Assembly: GCA_028712095.1 (NCBI GenBank)
Contig: JAQTQU010000009.1
Coordinates: forward strand, 1 to 35,080
Direction of reading: 5' to 3'
Length of the DNA: 35,080 nucleotides
DNA from: Candidatus Peribacteraceae bacterium
GTDB taxonomy: Bacteria > Patescibacteriota > Gracilibacteria > Peribacterales > Peribacteraceae
A model generated the notes under the pieces. That model was not told where the DNA came from and ran no database searches. It was given only the letters and a program-made list of their open reading frames with translations. A program made the position numbers and the translations under genes. This document shows positions 24,746 to 35,080 of the stretch, piece by piece; within the stretch, counting starts at the first letter, position 1; the number at the start of each line of letters is the position of its first letter.

Positions 24746-26488
24746 TTATCGGGTTAATGACGCCCGCAGCAGCAGGCGCTGCGTCAGCGACTGTTGTGCA
24801 GAAGCTGCCGCATAGCGTGCGCATACTTCCCGGATCTCATCATCCGGCTCGACGAGCATCACCCACGCGGCATCCGGAGCAGTGGCGGCGCAGCGTTCAA
24901 GAGGAATCAGTCTCTGAATGAGCGGGAGATCCGCCGCCGTCTCTTTGGAAGTGTAGAGCACGACAAGTTTGCGACCGTTGCGTGCCGCCAAATCCTTCAG
25001 ATACGTAATGCGCCCCTCACCCCGCAGTCCCCACTCAAAGAGAACGCTCTTCTGGGAAGAGCCAAAAAGACCTGAGTAGTAAAACATGCCCCAATCGACA
25101 ACAAGAACCATTGTCCGGCCCGGAATTGTTCCCGTGTTAATGATGGTATGAACGATGAATTTCTCAGGATCGTCATGAAAGAGATACCTCTGCGTGGGGA
25201 CTTTGATGAACAGCACAGTATTGACGAACAGATACGCCGTAAGCCATGCGATGAAAAACAGGCGCAGCCATACACGGGAAGATTGGGCGCCGGCAATCAG
25301 AAGACAGCGAATGGTCGCAAGCGATGCCAGAATGAGAAACGGATAGCTCAGAATGGCATGATGCATGAGCCCTGCCCCTCTGGTACGTGCGATCATGATT
25401 ACCGTGAGAAAAAAGGCAATGGTCAGCGCTGACGGTAAAATGAGATTCTTTCTGGAAAAACCCTTTCCGCCAGCACAAAAGAGCAGGAGAAGAGTGAAGG
25501 GGGCAAAAAGATAAACGATGATCGAATACAAAAATGAAATGGAAATTTCCGGAACGACCTCAAAGACTCTCTGTGTCGCTTCCAGAGGATGAAGGAGCGT
25601 TGTAACAACCTCGGAGTGCCACCATACCCCACGGAGAACTTCAGAAAGCGACAGTGCATCGCTGTGAATGAGAGGATCAAGATAGGGTCTTACAGCAGAA
25701 TTATCCGGAGCTGTCGAAAATACGAGTGAGCCGACGAGGATGACAAGAACAAAAAGAGCCCCCGCGGATTGAAGGAAAAGAGTGTGCAGATTCTTTTTGG
25801 AAGAGAGGAAATGACGATGGTGGATAATATGTATGAGAAAGAAAATGGCAAACCCCGGTGCGAACCAAAAGTACGAAAATTTTGTCCAGATCCCGCAGAA
25901 TATTATCAGTGTAATTGCGCTGATAATACGTATCTTCAAAGTTGCACACCAACGATCCAGAAGGAGATAAACAAGAAAGACACTGAGAACCTGAAATCCG
26001 ATGGGCCCCGTATCCACGAGATGTTGGAAGAGATACGGAAATAGGGCCACAAGGCCAAAAAGAACGTAGATAGTTTTAAATTTAAAAATGCGTGCAGCGA
26101 TGAATCCACCGAGGAGCAAAAAAACCATTCCGAGGCAGCGTGCAGCAAGCGGGCTGCTCCAGAGTAAAACAATGGGCAGAAAGTAAAGCGACGGAAAACT
26201 GCCCGAGTAGAAGTAGGCCCGAAGCGGGAGAATGAGACCGGTGTTGAGAAAATTAAGTTTGAAAGGATCGCAGGTTCCGTGAAGATCGTTTCCGGGATAG
26301 AGATAACAAAGGATGGTGTCATAGTGGATGAATTCATCCATGTTATAAGGCACAATCGCAGAAAAAATTATGACAAAGAGCACCGCGAGCAGAAGGATAT
26401 TCACGATATCGATACTCTGGAGAAGATGCCGTCTGATGCCGTTAAACCGCGAAAAAGTAATTTCGATATTGATGTGAGAAAATCTCAA
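24746..26488 (-). CDS. polytopic membrane protein, putative GT-C type glycosyltransferase
   Basis: 580 aa, ~10-12 TM segments, PYNMDEFIHYDTILCYLYPG loop with acidic residues after TM1. Confidence 0.65.
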   Translation of the reverse strand: MRFSHINIEITFSRFNGIRRHLLQSIDIVNILLLAVLFVIIFSAIVPYNMDEFIHYDTILCYLYPGNDLHGTCDPFKLNFLNTGLILPLRAYFYSGSFPSLYFLPIVLLWSSPLAARCLGMVFLLLGGFIAARIFKFKTIYVLFGLVALFPYLFQHLVDTGPIGFQVLSVFLVYLLLDRWCATLKIRIISAITLIIFCGIWTKFSYFWFAPGFAIFFLIHIIHHRHFLSSKKNLHTLFLQSAGALFVLVILVGSLVFSTAPDNSAVRPYLDPLIHSDALSLSEVLRGVWWHSEVVTTLLHPLEATQRVFEVVPEISISFLYSIIVYLFAPFTLLLLFCAGGKGFSRKNLILPSALTIAFFLTVIMIARTRGAGLMHHAILSYPFLILASLATIRCLLIAGAQSSRVWLRLFFIAWLTAYLFVNTVLFIKVPTQRYLFHDDPEKFIVHTIINTGTIPGRTMVLVVDWGMFYYSGLFGSSQKSVLFEWGLRGEGRITYLKDLAARNGRKLVVLYTSKETAADLPLIQRLIPLERCAATAPDAAWVMLVEPDDEIREVCARYAAASAQQSLTQRLLLRASLTR

Positions 26489-26577
26489 CAGTATAGCACA
26501 TTTCCGCTCTCCGGGAAAACACTCTCCTGAGTGCGGTGATTACTGCATTCAGGAACCTGCTCCCGGAGTAACTGCCG

Positions 26578-29500
26578 CTATTCCGTCACGGTCAGCGATA
26601 CCGAATCCTCGGTGGTTTTGCCCGTGAGATCCGTCGCCACCGCGCGTAGCCGGTATGTCCCCGGACTGACCGTGACGGCGTAGGTCAGTGAAAAAGGTTC
26701 TTTGGGCTTGGTTGTGAGCAGCAGATCATCCAGATAGAACTGGACGTACTTGAGCGCGCCATCCGGATCCTGCACCTCCGCGCGCATCGTCACCGAACCC
26801 CCTGCTGCCACAGATATGTCCCCGCCGGGTTCGATGAATGAAACGGAAAGACCCGATCCTCCTTCGCCGAACCGGAAGCGCACGGTCCCGGTGACCGTGT
26901 TGAAGTACGCATCCGTGAGTGTCACTTCGAGTCGGTGCAGACCGTCGCGGGTCACCGAGCGCGGCACGCGCAGAGGTTCGTCGAAGGGCTCGTCTGTGCG
27001 GACGGCAACGCGTTTGCCGTCGATGGCAAAGCGGATCTCGCGGACGGTCGAGCCGACGCGGTAACTCAGTTTCGGCCGGAACGCCGGGTACGTGACGGAT
27101 CCGTTCTCATCCGGAGAGAGAATGGTGAGTGTCGGCTGGTCGAGGCGGCCCGGCGTGAGCGAGGGATCGCACTTCTCGGTGGGCGCAACGGGCAGCGGCA
27201 GAATGGATCCGGAGTGATCCGGCGTGGCATACCAGAGCGTCATCTGCTCCTGCACCCACTGCTGCACGCCCTCCTCCCACGTCGGCCAGCGATCGGCCAG
27301 GATGCTTTTCGCCACGAGAAAACTTCCGGATTCCTGCGCCGCCTGCGGACACGCATCCGAAGCGAGCAGGTGCGTGACTTGATCCACCATCAGTTGCGCG
27401 CAGGCGGGATCCTGCAACGTCGGTGGACGCTCTTCGAGGAACACATCGGCCCGTCTATACGCAATGGGCGTACAGGCCGTGGGCATCTCGCCCGAGAGCG
27501 TGGAAATCTGCGGCTGGATAATGCCCGGCGGCGGCGTGAATGCCGTTTTGGGCGCCGTGAGCACGCGATGCGCGCGCTCCATGAATTCCTTCCAGAGGGG
27601 ACTTGATGTGTTGAGTCCGTCGCCCTTGTCGTACATCGAGGAGCTGTCTGCATTGCCGGACCACACACCCGTCACCAGATTGGGGGTGTACCCCAGCACC
27701 CAGGCGTTATCCGGCTTGCGCAGCTTGCAGGTGTTCTTGTCCTTCCATTCGAGGCACTTGTTGCTCGTTCCGGTCTTGGCCGCCGCTTCGTATCCGGATA
27801 CCGTGAGCTGTGTCTTCCAGTAGTCCGTGGGCCGCACGGAGGCATCGCTTAAAATAGACGTAATCTGGTACGCGATGCGCGGATCCAGCACCTGTCGCTC
27901 ATCCTTGCCGCGCTCCGGCGCAAACAGCAGCGCCCCCTTGCGATCCTCCACTCTGAGCACACTGACAACGGGTTTGTAGGTACCCCCGTCATCGAGCGAT
28001 GCGTATGCCTGCACCATTTCGAGGAGCGGCGTCTCGGCGGCACCGAGGGCAAGCGGCCATCCGTACTCGTACTGGTTCGCCGCCGACAGATCCGACTGTC
28101 CTCCGGAACCCGTGGACGGTCGCAGAGAGGCGCGCCCGGCAAGCGGGGTCGGCGCCCCAAGATCGCGCGCAAGATCCAGAATGGGCTGCTCCCCTCCCGC
28201 GAGGAAGAATGCCTTGGCCGCGGGAATGTTGCGTGAGGCACCCAACGCCTGACGGATGGTCATGAGACCCATTTCTTTGCCGTCAAAATCCTGCGGCTGG
28301 TCATCGCCGATCCTGGTCGTCACGTCATAGAGAATCGTCGCCGGCGTGTACCCCTGCTCAAACGCAGCCGCGTACACGATCGGCTTGAAGCTCGAGCCGG
28401 GCTGGCGCGGGGCCTGTACCATATCGATCTTGCCGCCGTGTTCCTCATCGGAATAATCGCTGTTGCCGACGTACGCCAGCACATCGCGCGCGGCCGGATC
28501 GAGAGCAACGAGAGCGATGTTGTGCGCTCCGAAACGGTTGAGAATGTCTTCACGGTGGTTGGCCACCACTTTCTCGGCAATCTCCTGAAGCCGCCAATCG
28601 AGTGTGGTGGTCACTTTCAGGCCGCCACGCTCCAGAATGTCTTTCTCCGCCGATTGCCCGCCGAGAAGTTTCTCGACCTGATCGCGCACCCAGAGCACGA
28701 AGTGCGGGGCACGGATGGTATCGCGCATGGGTTGGAACGTCAGTGTTTCCAGTTCATCCAGCGCCTGCAGCTGCTGCTGCTCCGTGATCATCTTGAGCTC
28801 CTGCATGCGCTTGAGCACGGCATCCGCACGCCCGCCCACATAGACTGTTGTCGCGCCCGTACCGATCTGTGCGCCCAAGAGTCCGATGGTGACCTCTTCG
28901 TCAGGGATGCCGGACGCGGATGTAATCACACCCTGAAGAACCTTGCGGGTGATCCCGTCACTCACCGTTGTGTGTACATGGTATCCGTACGGATTGAAGT
29001 ACGAGGGACGCTGTGGCAACGCCGCCAACACGGCGGACTGCGCCAGTGTGAGCCCCGAAGCGGAACGTGCGAAGTAGGTGCGGCTGGCCTGCTCAATGCC
29101 ATACGCGTTCTGTCCGAAAGGAATCCAGTTCAAGTAGAGCTCCAGAAGATCGTCCTTGCTGAACTTCGATTCCATCTGGCAGCCGAGGATGATTTCTTTG
29201 ACTTTGCGGCTGACAAGATTCTCACGCTTGAGATCGAGTGCATTGCGCGCGAGCTGTCTTGTGAGCGTGGAGCCTCCGCCTGCCTGACCGAAATTGGCGA
29301 CAACGCGGACCATGGCGCGGATATCGAGACAGCCGCGGTCGTAGAAGCGCTGATCTTCGATGGCGATGATCGCCTGCTTCATGGAGTCGGGAATCTGCGC
29401 ACCGGGAACGAAGGTGCGGTCCTGCTCGTTGAACAGCCGGTAGAGCTCGATACCGTTGCGATCGGTGATGACCGTGCTCTGCGGGGCGAACAGGCTTTTG

Positions 29501-29769
29501 GGATCACTGATATCCGGCAGCGTCATCCAGAGAACACCGACGTACAACCCGCCCAGCACCACGACCAGCCCCCCCGTGCGCAGCAGAAACTTCTTCAGGC
29601 GCCTCTCGACACCCTGCGGCGGAAGAACGATGCGTACGCCACCCAGCAGCAAACGAAAGAGGAAGGAGAACACTCCCGTCTTTTTGCCGGCTCCTCCCCG
29701 TACCGCTGTACCTCGGCGGGAAGGAGGCCTGCCATTGGAAAGCGGCCGTAGTGCAAACGCGGGACCCAT
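26578..29769 (-). CDS. class A penicillin-binding protein (transglycosylase/transpeptidase) with C-terminal Ig-like repeats
   Basis: IAIEDQRFYDRGCLDIRAM, GGSTLTRQLARNALDL, PGSSFKPIVYAAAFEQG (SxxK), AAKTGTSNK (KTG); start at MGPAFALRPL. Confidence 0.95.
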   Translation of the reverse strand: MGPAFALRPLSNGRPPSRRGTAVRGGAGKKTGVFSFLFRLLLGGVRIVLPPQGVERRLKKFLLRTGGLVVVLGGLYVGVLWMTLPDISDPKSLFAPQSTVITDRNGIELYRLFNEQDRTFVPGAQIPDSMKQAIIAIEDQRFYDRGCLDIRAMVRVVANFGQAGGGSTLTRQLARNALDLKRENLVSRKVKEIILGCQMESKFSKDDLLELYLNWIPFGQNAYGIEQASRTYFARSASGLTLAQSAVLAALPQRPSYFNPYGYHVHTTVSDGITRKVLQGVITSASGIPDEEVTIGLLGAQIGTGATTVYVGGRADAVLKRMQELKMITEQQQLQALDELETLTFQPMRDTIRAPHFVLWVRDQVEKLLGGQSAEKDILERGGLKVTTTLDWRLQEIAEKVVANHREDILNRFGAHNIALVALDPAARDVLAYVGNSDYSDEEHGGKIDMVQAPRQPGSSFKPIVYAAAFEQGYTPATILYDVTTRIGDDQPQDFDGKEMGLMTIRQALGASRNIPAAKAFFLAGGEQPILDLARDLGAPTPLAGRASLRPSTGSGGQSDLSAANQYEYGWPLALGAAETPLLEMVQAYASLDDGGTYKPVVSVLRVEDRKGALLFAPERGKDERQVLDPRIAYQITSILSDASVRPTDYWKTQLTVSGYEAAAKTGTSNKCLEWKDKNTCKLRKPDNAWVLGYTPNLVTGVWSGNADSSSMYDKGDGLNTSSPLWKEFMERAHRVLTAPKTAFTPPPGIIQPQISTLSGEMPTACTPIAYRRADVFLEERPPTLQDPACAQLMVDQVTHLLASDACPQAAQESGSFLVAKSILADRWPTWEEGVQQWVQEQMTLWYATPDHSGSILPLPVAPTEKCDPSLTPGRLDQPTLTILSPDENGSVTYPAFRPKLSYRVGSTVREIRFAIDGKRVAVRTDEPFDEPLRVPRSVTRDGLHRLEVTLTDAYFNTVTGTVRFRFGEGGSGLSVSFIEPGGDISVAAGGSVTMRAEVQDPDGALKYVQFYLDDLLLTTKPKEPFSLTYAVTVSPGTYRLRAVATDLTGKTTEDSVSLTVTE

Positions 29770-29849
29770 GAGAGAATGCAGTGTAGGGCTCTGTTCCGCT
29801 CCCTGCAAATGAGTCTGCAGAAGAACGGATTCTATGCTATAATGAACCG

Positions 29850-30182
29850 ATGTCCCTCTGCAGAGCTGTTGTGGGATGGCTGATCCCGGCCGTGCATGCC
29901 CAAGAGCAGGCATTCGGATCGTTTACCGTAACATCCTGGGTCTACGGGGATCGTACGTGGCAGAGCATTCTCGGGAGTATCGTGAACATGCTCAAGAGCA
30001 CCATCACCGTGGCCGCCGTGGCGGTCTTCGTCACGGGCGCCTTTATGTTCGCCATCTCCGCGGGGGATGAGAAACGCAAATCCAACGGTAAGAACATGAT
30101 GATCGGCGCGCTCTGGGCTCTGGGCATCGTCCTCGGGGCACAGGCGATCCTGCGGACAGCATCGTATTTCATCTGGGGTTAA
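29850..30182 (+). CDS. small two-TM protein, VirB2/TrbC pilin-like
   Basis: signal-like N-terminus ending AVHAQ, two hydrophobic helices, GDEKRKSNGKNMMIGALWALGI loop. Confidence 0.5.
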   Translation: MSLCRAVVGWLIPAVHAQEQAFGSFTVTSWVYGDRTWQSILGSIVNMLKSTITVAAVAVFVTGAFMFAISAGDEKRKSNGKNMMIGALWALGIVLGAQAILRTASYFIWG

Positions 30183-30340
30183 GACCGGGGTCCCGCACCA
30201 CCGTTCAGCGAAACAGGAACCAGCCGGTGTAGGCAAAAGAACCACAACGGGAAATAAACCGGACAGTTTTTCCGTCATTCTTCAAAAAAAACTCGGGAAA
30301 AATTGAGCAGTGACACTCGACATGTACAATGAGGACCCTT

Positions 30341-30937
30341 ATGCATGCACCCCATTCTTCCGACACCCTGGAACGACTTGAGTGCGCAGAGCAGTTGAAG
30401 CTCACAGGGAAACATGATGAGGCTCTGAAAATTCTGGAGGAGCTGCTCATCGAAGATCCCGAGAACGTACCCGCACTGGAGGAGGTGGCGGACAACGAAT
30501 TGAGTCTGGGGCATTTCGCGCGCGCGGAACGTGCCGCAAAGCGCGCCGTGACGATCGGAAAGAAGAGCTACACCGGTCACTATATTTTGGGTTTCGTCCG
30601 GTCTCATGAGGAGAAATGGGATCATTCCCTCAAAGAGCTCAAGGTAGCCAACGCACTGAGTCCGAACAACGCCGAAATATTGCGATGCCTGGGATGGGCG
30701 CTCTTCAATGCGGGCCAGTGCGCACAGGGCATCGTCACGCTGGAGCGGGCGCTGAATCTGGATCAGGAAAATCCGCTCACGCTCTGCGATCTGGGTTCCG
30801 CGTACCTGCAGGTACAGAATCTGCGCAAGGCGCGCACGCTCTTCCAGCGGGCGCTGGAAATGGATCCGGAAAACGAACGGGCGAAAGAATGTGTGCTCAT
30901 GGCAGAGCGGCTGCTCAAAGCAGTGGAGAAAACATAG
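30341..30937 (+). CDS. TPR-repeat protein
   Basis: repeated A-x-x-x-L/A-x-x-P patterns: GKHDEALKILEELLIEDPENVPALEEVA, GQCAQGIVTLERALNLDQENPLTLCDLGSAY. Confidence 0.8.
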   Translation: MHAPHSSDTLERLECAEQLKLTGKHDEALKILEELLIEDPENVPALEEVADNELSLGHFARAERAAKRAVTIGKKSYTGHYILGFVRSHEEKWDHSLKELKVANALSPNNAEILRCLGWALFNAGQCAQGIVTLERALNLDQENPLTLCDLGSAYLQVQNLRKARTLFQRALEMDPENERAKECVLMAERLLKAVEKT

Positions 30938-30977
30938 GGAACGCCGTATACTCACAGACAGTCTTTCGCCAATTTGC

Positions 30978-31928
30978 ATGCATCTGGTTGTCCTGCGACG
31001 CAGTTTCCGCCGCGCACTGTTCACACTCTGGCGTGAGGGGGAATGGCGCACCGGCTTCGGTTCCCTGCTCGGCATCTGCACGCTGTTCCAGTTTCTACTG
31101 CTGGGCCTTTTGGCTGCTGCAGCCTTGCAGTCCTTGCTCCTGTCGCATTCCGACCTGAAGCTCGAAATACGATCCGGGGCGTCGCGCGGAGAAGTGCAAC
31201 AATTTCAGTCGGCCCTGCAGCAGCTGCCCTACATCGAACGGGCCGTGTACATCACCCGCGAACAGGCCCTCGCCCGCATCAAGGCGGAAGATCCCTCCCT
31301 GGCAACGTTCTTCGAAAAATTTCAGGTGGATAATCCCTTCCCCGATTCCATCGGTGTCACGCTCAGGTCGCTCAATGATTATCCGGCGTTTTCCGTGTTC
31401 CTCTCTGATGCCCGCTGGCAGCAGCTGGTGGATCCCGCCCTCCTCTTAGACCTCACCCATCAGGAGGAACGGGTGCACGAGCTCCTGCGCGTGGCCAATG
31501 GCGGGCAGCATCTGGCCGCAATGCTGCTACTGCTCGCTTGCGGTATCCTGCTCTTCACCATTGTCGAATTTACCCGCAAAAGCGCCATGAGCCGTTCCGC
31601 GGAAGTGCTGGTGGAGCGGCTGGTGGGGGCGGACAGTTCGCTGCTCATGCTGCCGTTCATCTGGGAAGCAACTCTGCTGCTCTGGGGCAGCGTCGTGATG
31701 AGCGCCTGCGTGCTCTCGCTGTTTCTGCTCTTGCTGCCCACACTCGTGCCCTCCCTGAGCAACGGCGGTGCCCTGGCGCCGTTGTGTTCGGCTGCCCTGC
31801 CGATCCTGTCATTTGCGCTGCCTCTCTCGCTTATCCTCGAACTGTGCTGCGCCCCGCTGCTGGCCATCGCCGGCGTCCGGCTGGGCATTCGCCCGTCCCT
31901 GAGAGAGGCGTCACTCGGACCCCGGTGA
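30978..31928 (+). CDS. ftsX: cell division protein FtsX-like permease
   Basis: MHLVVLRRSFRRALFTLWREGEWRTG N-terminus, extracellular domain, three C-terminal TMs. Confidence 0.8.
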   Translation: MHLVVLRRSFRRALFTLWREGEWRTGFGSLLGICTLFQFLLLGLLAAAALQSLLLSHSDLKLEIRSGASRGEVQQFQSALQQLPYIERAVYITREQALARIKAEDPSLATFFEKFQVDNPFPDSIGVTLRSLNDYPAFSVFLSDARWQQLVDPALLLDLTHQEERVHELLRVANGGQHLAAMLLLLACGILLFTIVEFTRKSAMSRSAEVLVERLVGADSSLLMLPFIWEATLLLWGSVVMSACVLSLFLLLLPTLVPSLSNGGALAPLCSAALPILSFALPLSLILELCCAPLLAIAGVRLGIRPSLREASLGPR

Positions 31929-31970
31929 TCCTTGTATTCTTGAACTCCTGTCATCCTGTATTCTTTTCCC

Positions 31971-32597
31971 ATGCCCTACGCCCGGACCTTCGACTGCATC
32001 GTGCTCGCCTCGTACGACGTGGGGGAGGCCGACCGTTTCGTGATCCTGCTCACCCGTGAGGCGGGACGGCTGGCCGCCAGAGTCCCCGGAGCCCGACGCC
32101 TGCAGAGCCGCCTGGCTTCACTCCTCCCGCTCACCCGCTGCTCCGTGGAATTGAAGGAATCGCGCAGCAATTATCTGGTCAGCGGCATTGTCGTGCGATC
32201 CCGCGCACCTGACACCGCACGCCTGCAGAATTTTCTCGCGCGCACGCAGATGAGCGAACTCCTGCTCGCACTCCTCTCGGATGGCGAGCCTGTGCCGGAG
32301 ATCTTTGATGCGCTGTCTCAGCTGCTGCACCAGGAACGATGTTCCTCTGCAGACCTCCTCGCTTTCACCCTCCGCGTGCTGGCCCTGCTGGGCGTCCTGC
32401 CCGAGACGACACACCACCTCTTCGCCCCGCTCTCCCCGGAAGAACGCTCGTTTGTTCTGGCAAGCACGCACGGCGTGCCGGTGAAAGAAGAAATTTCCTG
32501 CGCCCGCCTCAAAGCCCTCTGCGCTCGACTCGTTCAGGAACACTGTACGCGGCCGTTGCGCTCCGCAGATGTGGCCGCCGCCTGCTCCGCCACCTAA
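31971..32597 (+). CDS. recO: DNA repair protein RecO
   Basis: DCIVLASYDVGEADRFVILLTREAGRLAARVPGARRLQSRLASLL; helical C-terminus. Confidence 0.82.
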   Translation: MPYARTFDCIVLASYDVGEADRFVILLTREAGRLAARVPGARRLQSRLASLLPLTRCSVELKESRSNYLVSGIVVRSRAPDTARLQNFLARTQMSELLLALLSDGEPVPEIFDALSQLLHQERCSSADLLAFTLRVLALLGVLPETTHHLFAPLSPEERSFVLASTHGVPVKEEISCARLKALCARLVQEHCTRPLRSADVAAACSAT

Positions 32598-33868
32598 CGG
32601 GTAGACGAGATACCCGCGGATGAAGCGCTGCCGGAAGGAGTCGTGAGGAACGGCGATGTCGCCTCGACCCCGATCTGATCGAACCGCGGGCGCGCCTCGT
32701 AGACGGAAACAACCGGTTCCTCGGTTTCCGCCCCTTTCCACGAGACAATGCGCCACCACATGGCTTTGATCCCCGGCACGCGCTCCCCCACCTTGCGCGT
32801 CGTCCCCGCGGGAATCTCGGTCGTGTATTCGATCTTGTCGGGTGGCGGCGGGGTGGAACCCCACGTGTAGGGACCGATCACTTCGCTCGAGCGGTCATCG
32901 CGGGTACCGTAGAAAACGAAAAACGCATGATCGTTCTCAACGAACGTCTGCAGGAGGAGAGCACCGGGCGAATCATTGCGGAACTTGATATCCGTGTACG
33001 GCGGATAGATGGTGGCATCCGTCCCCTGCGGACTGTAGTAGTGCACGGCAAAGCTGTGGTTCCTGCGCGCAAGGATGGGGAATCCGTACTCCCATACGCC
33101 GCGGTAGAACGTCGTGCCCACCTGACAGAGCCCTCCGCCGTAATCGGGGAGCGTCTTATCCCCCATGATCACAAGCTCCTTGAGGTACCCGGTGGCCCCG
33201 TTCACCGGCCCCAGTGTCTCATTGAAGGAAAAGATGGCCCCCTGCGGGATGAGCGTGCCATTGAACTTTGAAAGGCCGACCACGATATTGTGACGGCGGG
33301 CCTTGGGCGATCCGGAGAAGTCTGATTCCCCGACACTCACCACCTCACGGATGCCCTGCGCGCTGAGTGCGGGATCCTCCACGGTGATCGCAGGCTGCGT
33401 CTCGATGACCGGCAGCGTGATATCCGTGATGCCCGCTTCGAGCGCGCTCACGGTGAGCGTGACGGCGCGTTCCAGATCCAGCCGGCGCCCCGGCATGCCC
33501 ACGCCTTCGAAGGTGATCGCACCGGTACCCCCGCGAATGACCACCGATCCTGCGCTGCGATCGAACACCGTGGCAATCTGGCGCTTGAGCGCGGCACGGA
33601 TGGCATCGTGATTCCAGGCAACCTGCTCCATCCGCGCAAACCCGACGGGCAGGGCGGGAACATGGTCGCCGTCCACGCGGAATGCCGCAGGCACTTTCAC
33701 GGATTGCCCCTCATACATCCACACTTCTTTTTGCTCCTGCCACTCTTTGCCGACAGCGATGGTGAAGAGATGGTGCTGGTAGCGGTACGTCAGCGCAGCG
33801 GCCGAGACGCCCGACGGCAGAACCCAGATGAGGATACTGAAGCCGATGAGAGAAAGATGCCGGCGCAC
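32594..33868 (-). CDS. VanW-family protein
   Basis: FSFNETLGPVNGATGY...GDKTLPDYGGGLCQVGTTFYRGVWEYGFPILARRNHSFAVHYY. Confidence 0.95.
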   Translation of the reverse strand: MRRHLSLIGFSILIWVLPSGVSAAALTYRYQHHLFTIAVGKEWQEQKEVWMYEGQSVKVPAAFRVDGDHVPALPVGFARMEQVAWNHDAIRAALKRQIATVFDRSAGSVVIRGGTGAITFEGVGMPGRRLDLERAVTLTVSALEAGITDITLPVIETQPAITVEDPALSAQGIREVVSVGESDFSGSPKARRHNIVVGLSKFNGTLIPQGAIFSFNETLGPVNGATGYLKELVIMGDKTLPDYGGGLCQVGTTFYRGVWEYGFPILARRNHSFAVHYYSPQGTDATIYPPYTDIKFRNDSPGALLLQTFVENDHAFFVFYGTRDDRSSEVIGPYTWGSTPPPPDKIEYTTEIPAGTTRKVGERVPGIKAMWWRIVSWKGAETEEPVVSVYEARPRFDQIGVEATSPFLTTPSGSASSAGISSTR

Positions 33869-33989
33869 GGACGAATGGTAACGACTGGTCGGGCAATAGG
33901 GAAATCGGGGCGAAAAAATGAAGTTGATTATCCAAATACGATTTCCCTACTTCCCCACTTCCCGAGTTCCCGTATCTCGTTCCCTCACT

Positions 33990-34580
33990 CTAGTTCCCTA
34001 TCCCCCGAAACTTCGGAGAAGGATGTTCATCCAGCGCCTTGTTCACCAGTGCATCGGCACGGAAGTTATCGGAACGGGGGATATGCTTGAATGTAATGGA
34101 GTGGAAAGCACGTGCGAGCTCCTGGATCTCCTCCACGAAGGGCTTTAAGTGCGCCATGCGCACCTGATAGTCGCCATTGAGCTGCCGCACGATGAGTTCG
34201 GAATCGAGATGGCAGATCAGGCGGTTGGGCTGGTAACGCTTCGCGATTTTGAGTCCCTCAATCAGCGCCCTGTACTCCGCAACGTTATTGGTCTCGATGC
34301 CGATGCGCTCCGCATGTTCCCGCAGCGTGATACCGCGCGCCGGATCTTCGAGAATGCAGCCGATGGCCGCCTGACCGGGGTTCCCGCGCGAGCCGCCGTC
34401 GGTGAACAGGTGGAGCGTCCCTCCGACGGACTCCGGCTGATCTTCCGGCGGCAGCTTGAGAGGACCATCAAGCTCGCGCGCAATGAGGTCCGCCACAAAC
34501 TGTTCTCTCTCCCGTACGCGGGGGAAGAGTTGCTGGAGCCTGCGCTCGAGAGCGGCGGGAATCCGGGTCACGGCAGACAT
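33990..34580 (-). CDS. RNase HI-like (reverse transcriptase-like) protein
   Basis: LHLFTDGGSRGNPGQAAIGCIL, NNVAEYRALIEGLKIA, HLDSELIVRQLNGDYQV, PRSDNFRADALVNKAL. Confidence 0.93.
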   Translation of the reverse strand: MSAVTRIPAALERRLQQLFPRVREREQFVADLIARELDGPLKLPPEDQPESVGGTLHLFTDGGSRGNPGQAAIGCILEDPARGITLREHAERIGIETNNVAEYRALIEGLKIAKRYQPNRLICHLDSELIVRQLNGDYQVRMAHLKPFVEEIQELARAFHSITFKHIPRSDNFRADALVNKALDEHPSPKFRGIGN

Positions 34581-34725
34581 GGTACAAGATGTAAGCCCGC
34601 CATGCATGGCGGGCCTGCTCAGCCTTCAACATCGGGCAACGCGCAAAACAGCTGCAAAACAGCTTTCGTACTCATCCCGAAGATACTAATCCCCAATCCC
34701 CAAATCGTGTATCATGCTCCCGCAT

Positions 34726-35080
34726 ATGAAACGCGCCTTCCGCATCGGCATCGTCGTTCTGCTGCCCCTCATCACGCTCTCGCTGGGATGGGGACTCGGC
34801 ACCCGCTATGCCCGGCAACAGGTCGCCGACATGATGAGTCAGCTGGAATTTCTCTATCAGGGAAAAACATCGAGCGGAACACTGGTGCACGATCCGGAAA
34901 AGGAGGTGAATCTGGCACTGCTCTGGGGGGTGTGGAGACTGCTCCAGCAGCACTATATCGCCCCCGAAAAACTGGAAACCACCAACATGCTCTTTGGTGC
35001 CACTGCGGGACTCGTGCGTGCGCTCGACGACCCATACACCACTTTCATGACTCCGCGCGAGAATACGGATTTCAAGGAGG
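34726..35080 (+). CDS. S41 family C-terminal processing peptidase, 5' part (runs off the window)
   Basis: N-terminal TM, LLWGVWRLLQQHYIAPEKL, GATAGLVRALDDPYTTFMTPRE. Confidence 0.88.
   Translation, partial: MKRAFRIGIVVLLPLITLSLGWGLGTRYARQQVADMMSQLEFLYQGKTSSGTLVHDPEKEVNLALLWGVWRLLQQHYIAPEKLETTNMLFGATAGLVRALDDPYTTFMTPRENTDFKE

Noticed and set aside
32594-32597. Overlapping convergent stop codons of recO and the VanW-family gene
   Set aside because: Noted, but compact convergent overlaps are common in small genomes; not treated as a finding.
1-35080. CRISPR array or rRNA genes
   Set aside because: No regularly spaced direct repeats with unique spacers and no rRNA-like sequence seen; the repeats present are dispersed palindromes.

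Overview
The window is a GC-rich chromosomal segment. It probably comes from a Patescibacteria/CPR-like (Peribacteria/Peregrinibacteria-type) genome; that placement is inferred from gene style only, with no database search. The left ~20 kb is a dense surface-glycan locus: many GT4 and GT2 glycosyltransferases, large polytopic GT39/PMT-like membrane proteins, a DUF2304 protein and an RmlB-like dehydratase. The right half carries housekeeping genes: sufS, a SufU/IscU-like scaffold, tRNA-Thr(GGT), rpsF, rpsR, a YebC-family protein, a class A PBP, ftsX, recO, a VanW-family protein, RNase H and a 5' fragment of an S41 protease. The most notable region is an AT-richer accessory island at ~8.36-11.71 kb with integron-like geometry. 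A tyrosine recombinase is transcribed leftward. To its right lie two homologous attC-like folded sites, each ending in the same AACGTTGGGCGAAA box exactly 417 bp apart; they delimit a one-gene cassette encoding 65 aa. A further ~2.7-2.9 kb unit (AlbA_2/Schlafen-like ATPase-type protein plus a membrane-anchored 210-aa protein) is bounded by ~60-bp imperfect inverted repeats. The recombinase appears to lack the IntI-specific insertion, so this may be a non-canonical (Xer/XerA-type) integron-like system. Secondary observations are several families of dispersed palindromic repeats, some inserted in-frame in glycosyltransferase and ribosomal protein genes, and two truncated glycosyltransferase 5' stubs placed directly upstream of intact paralogues.
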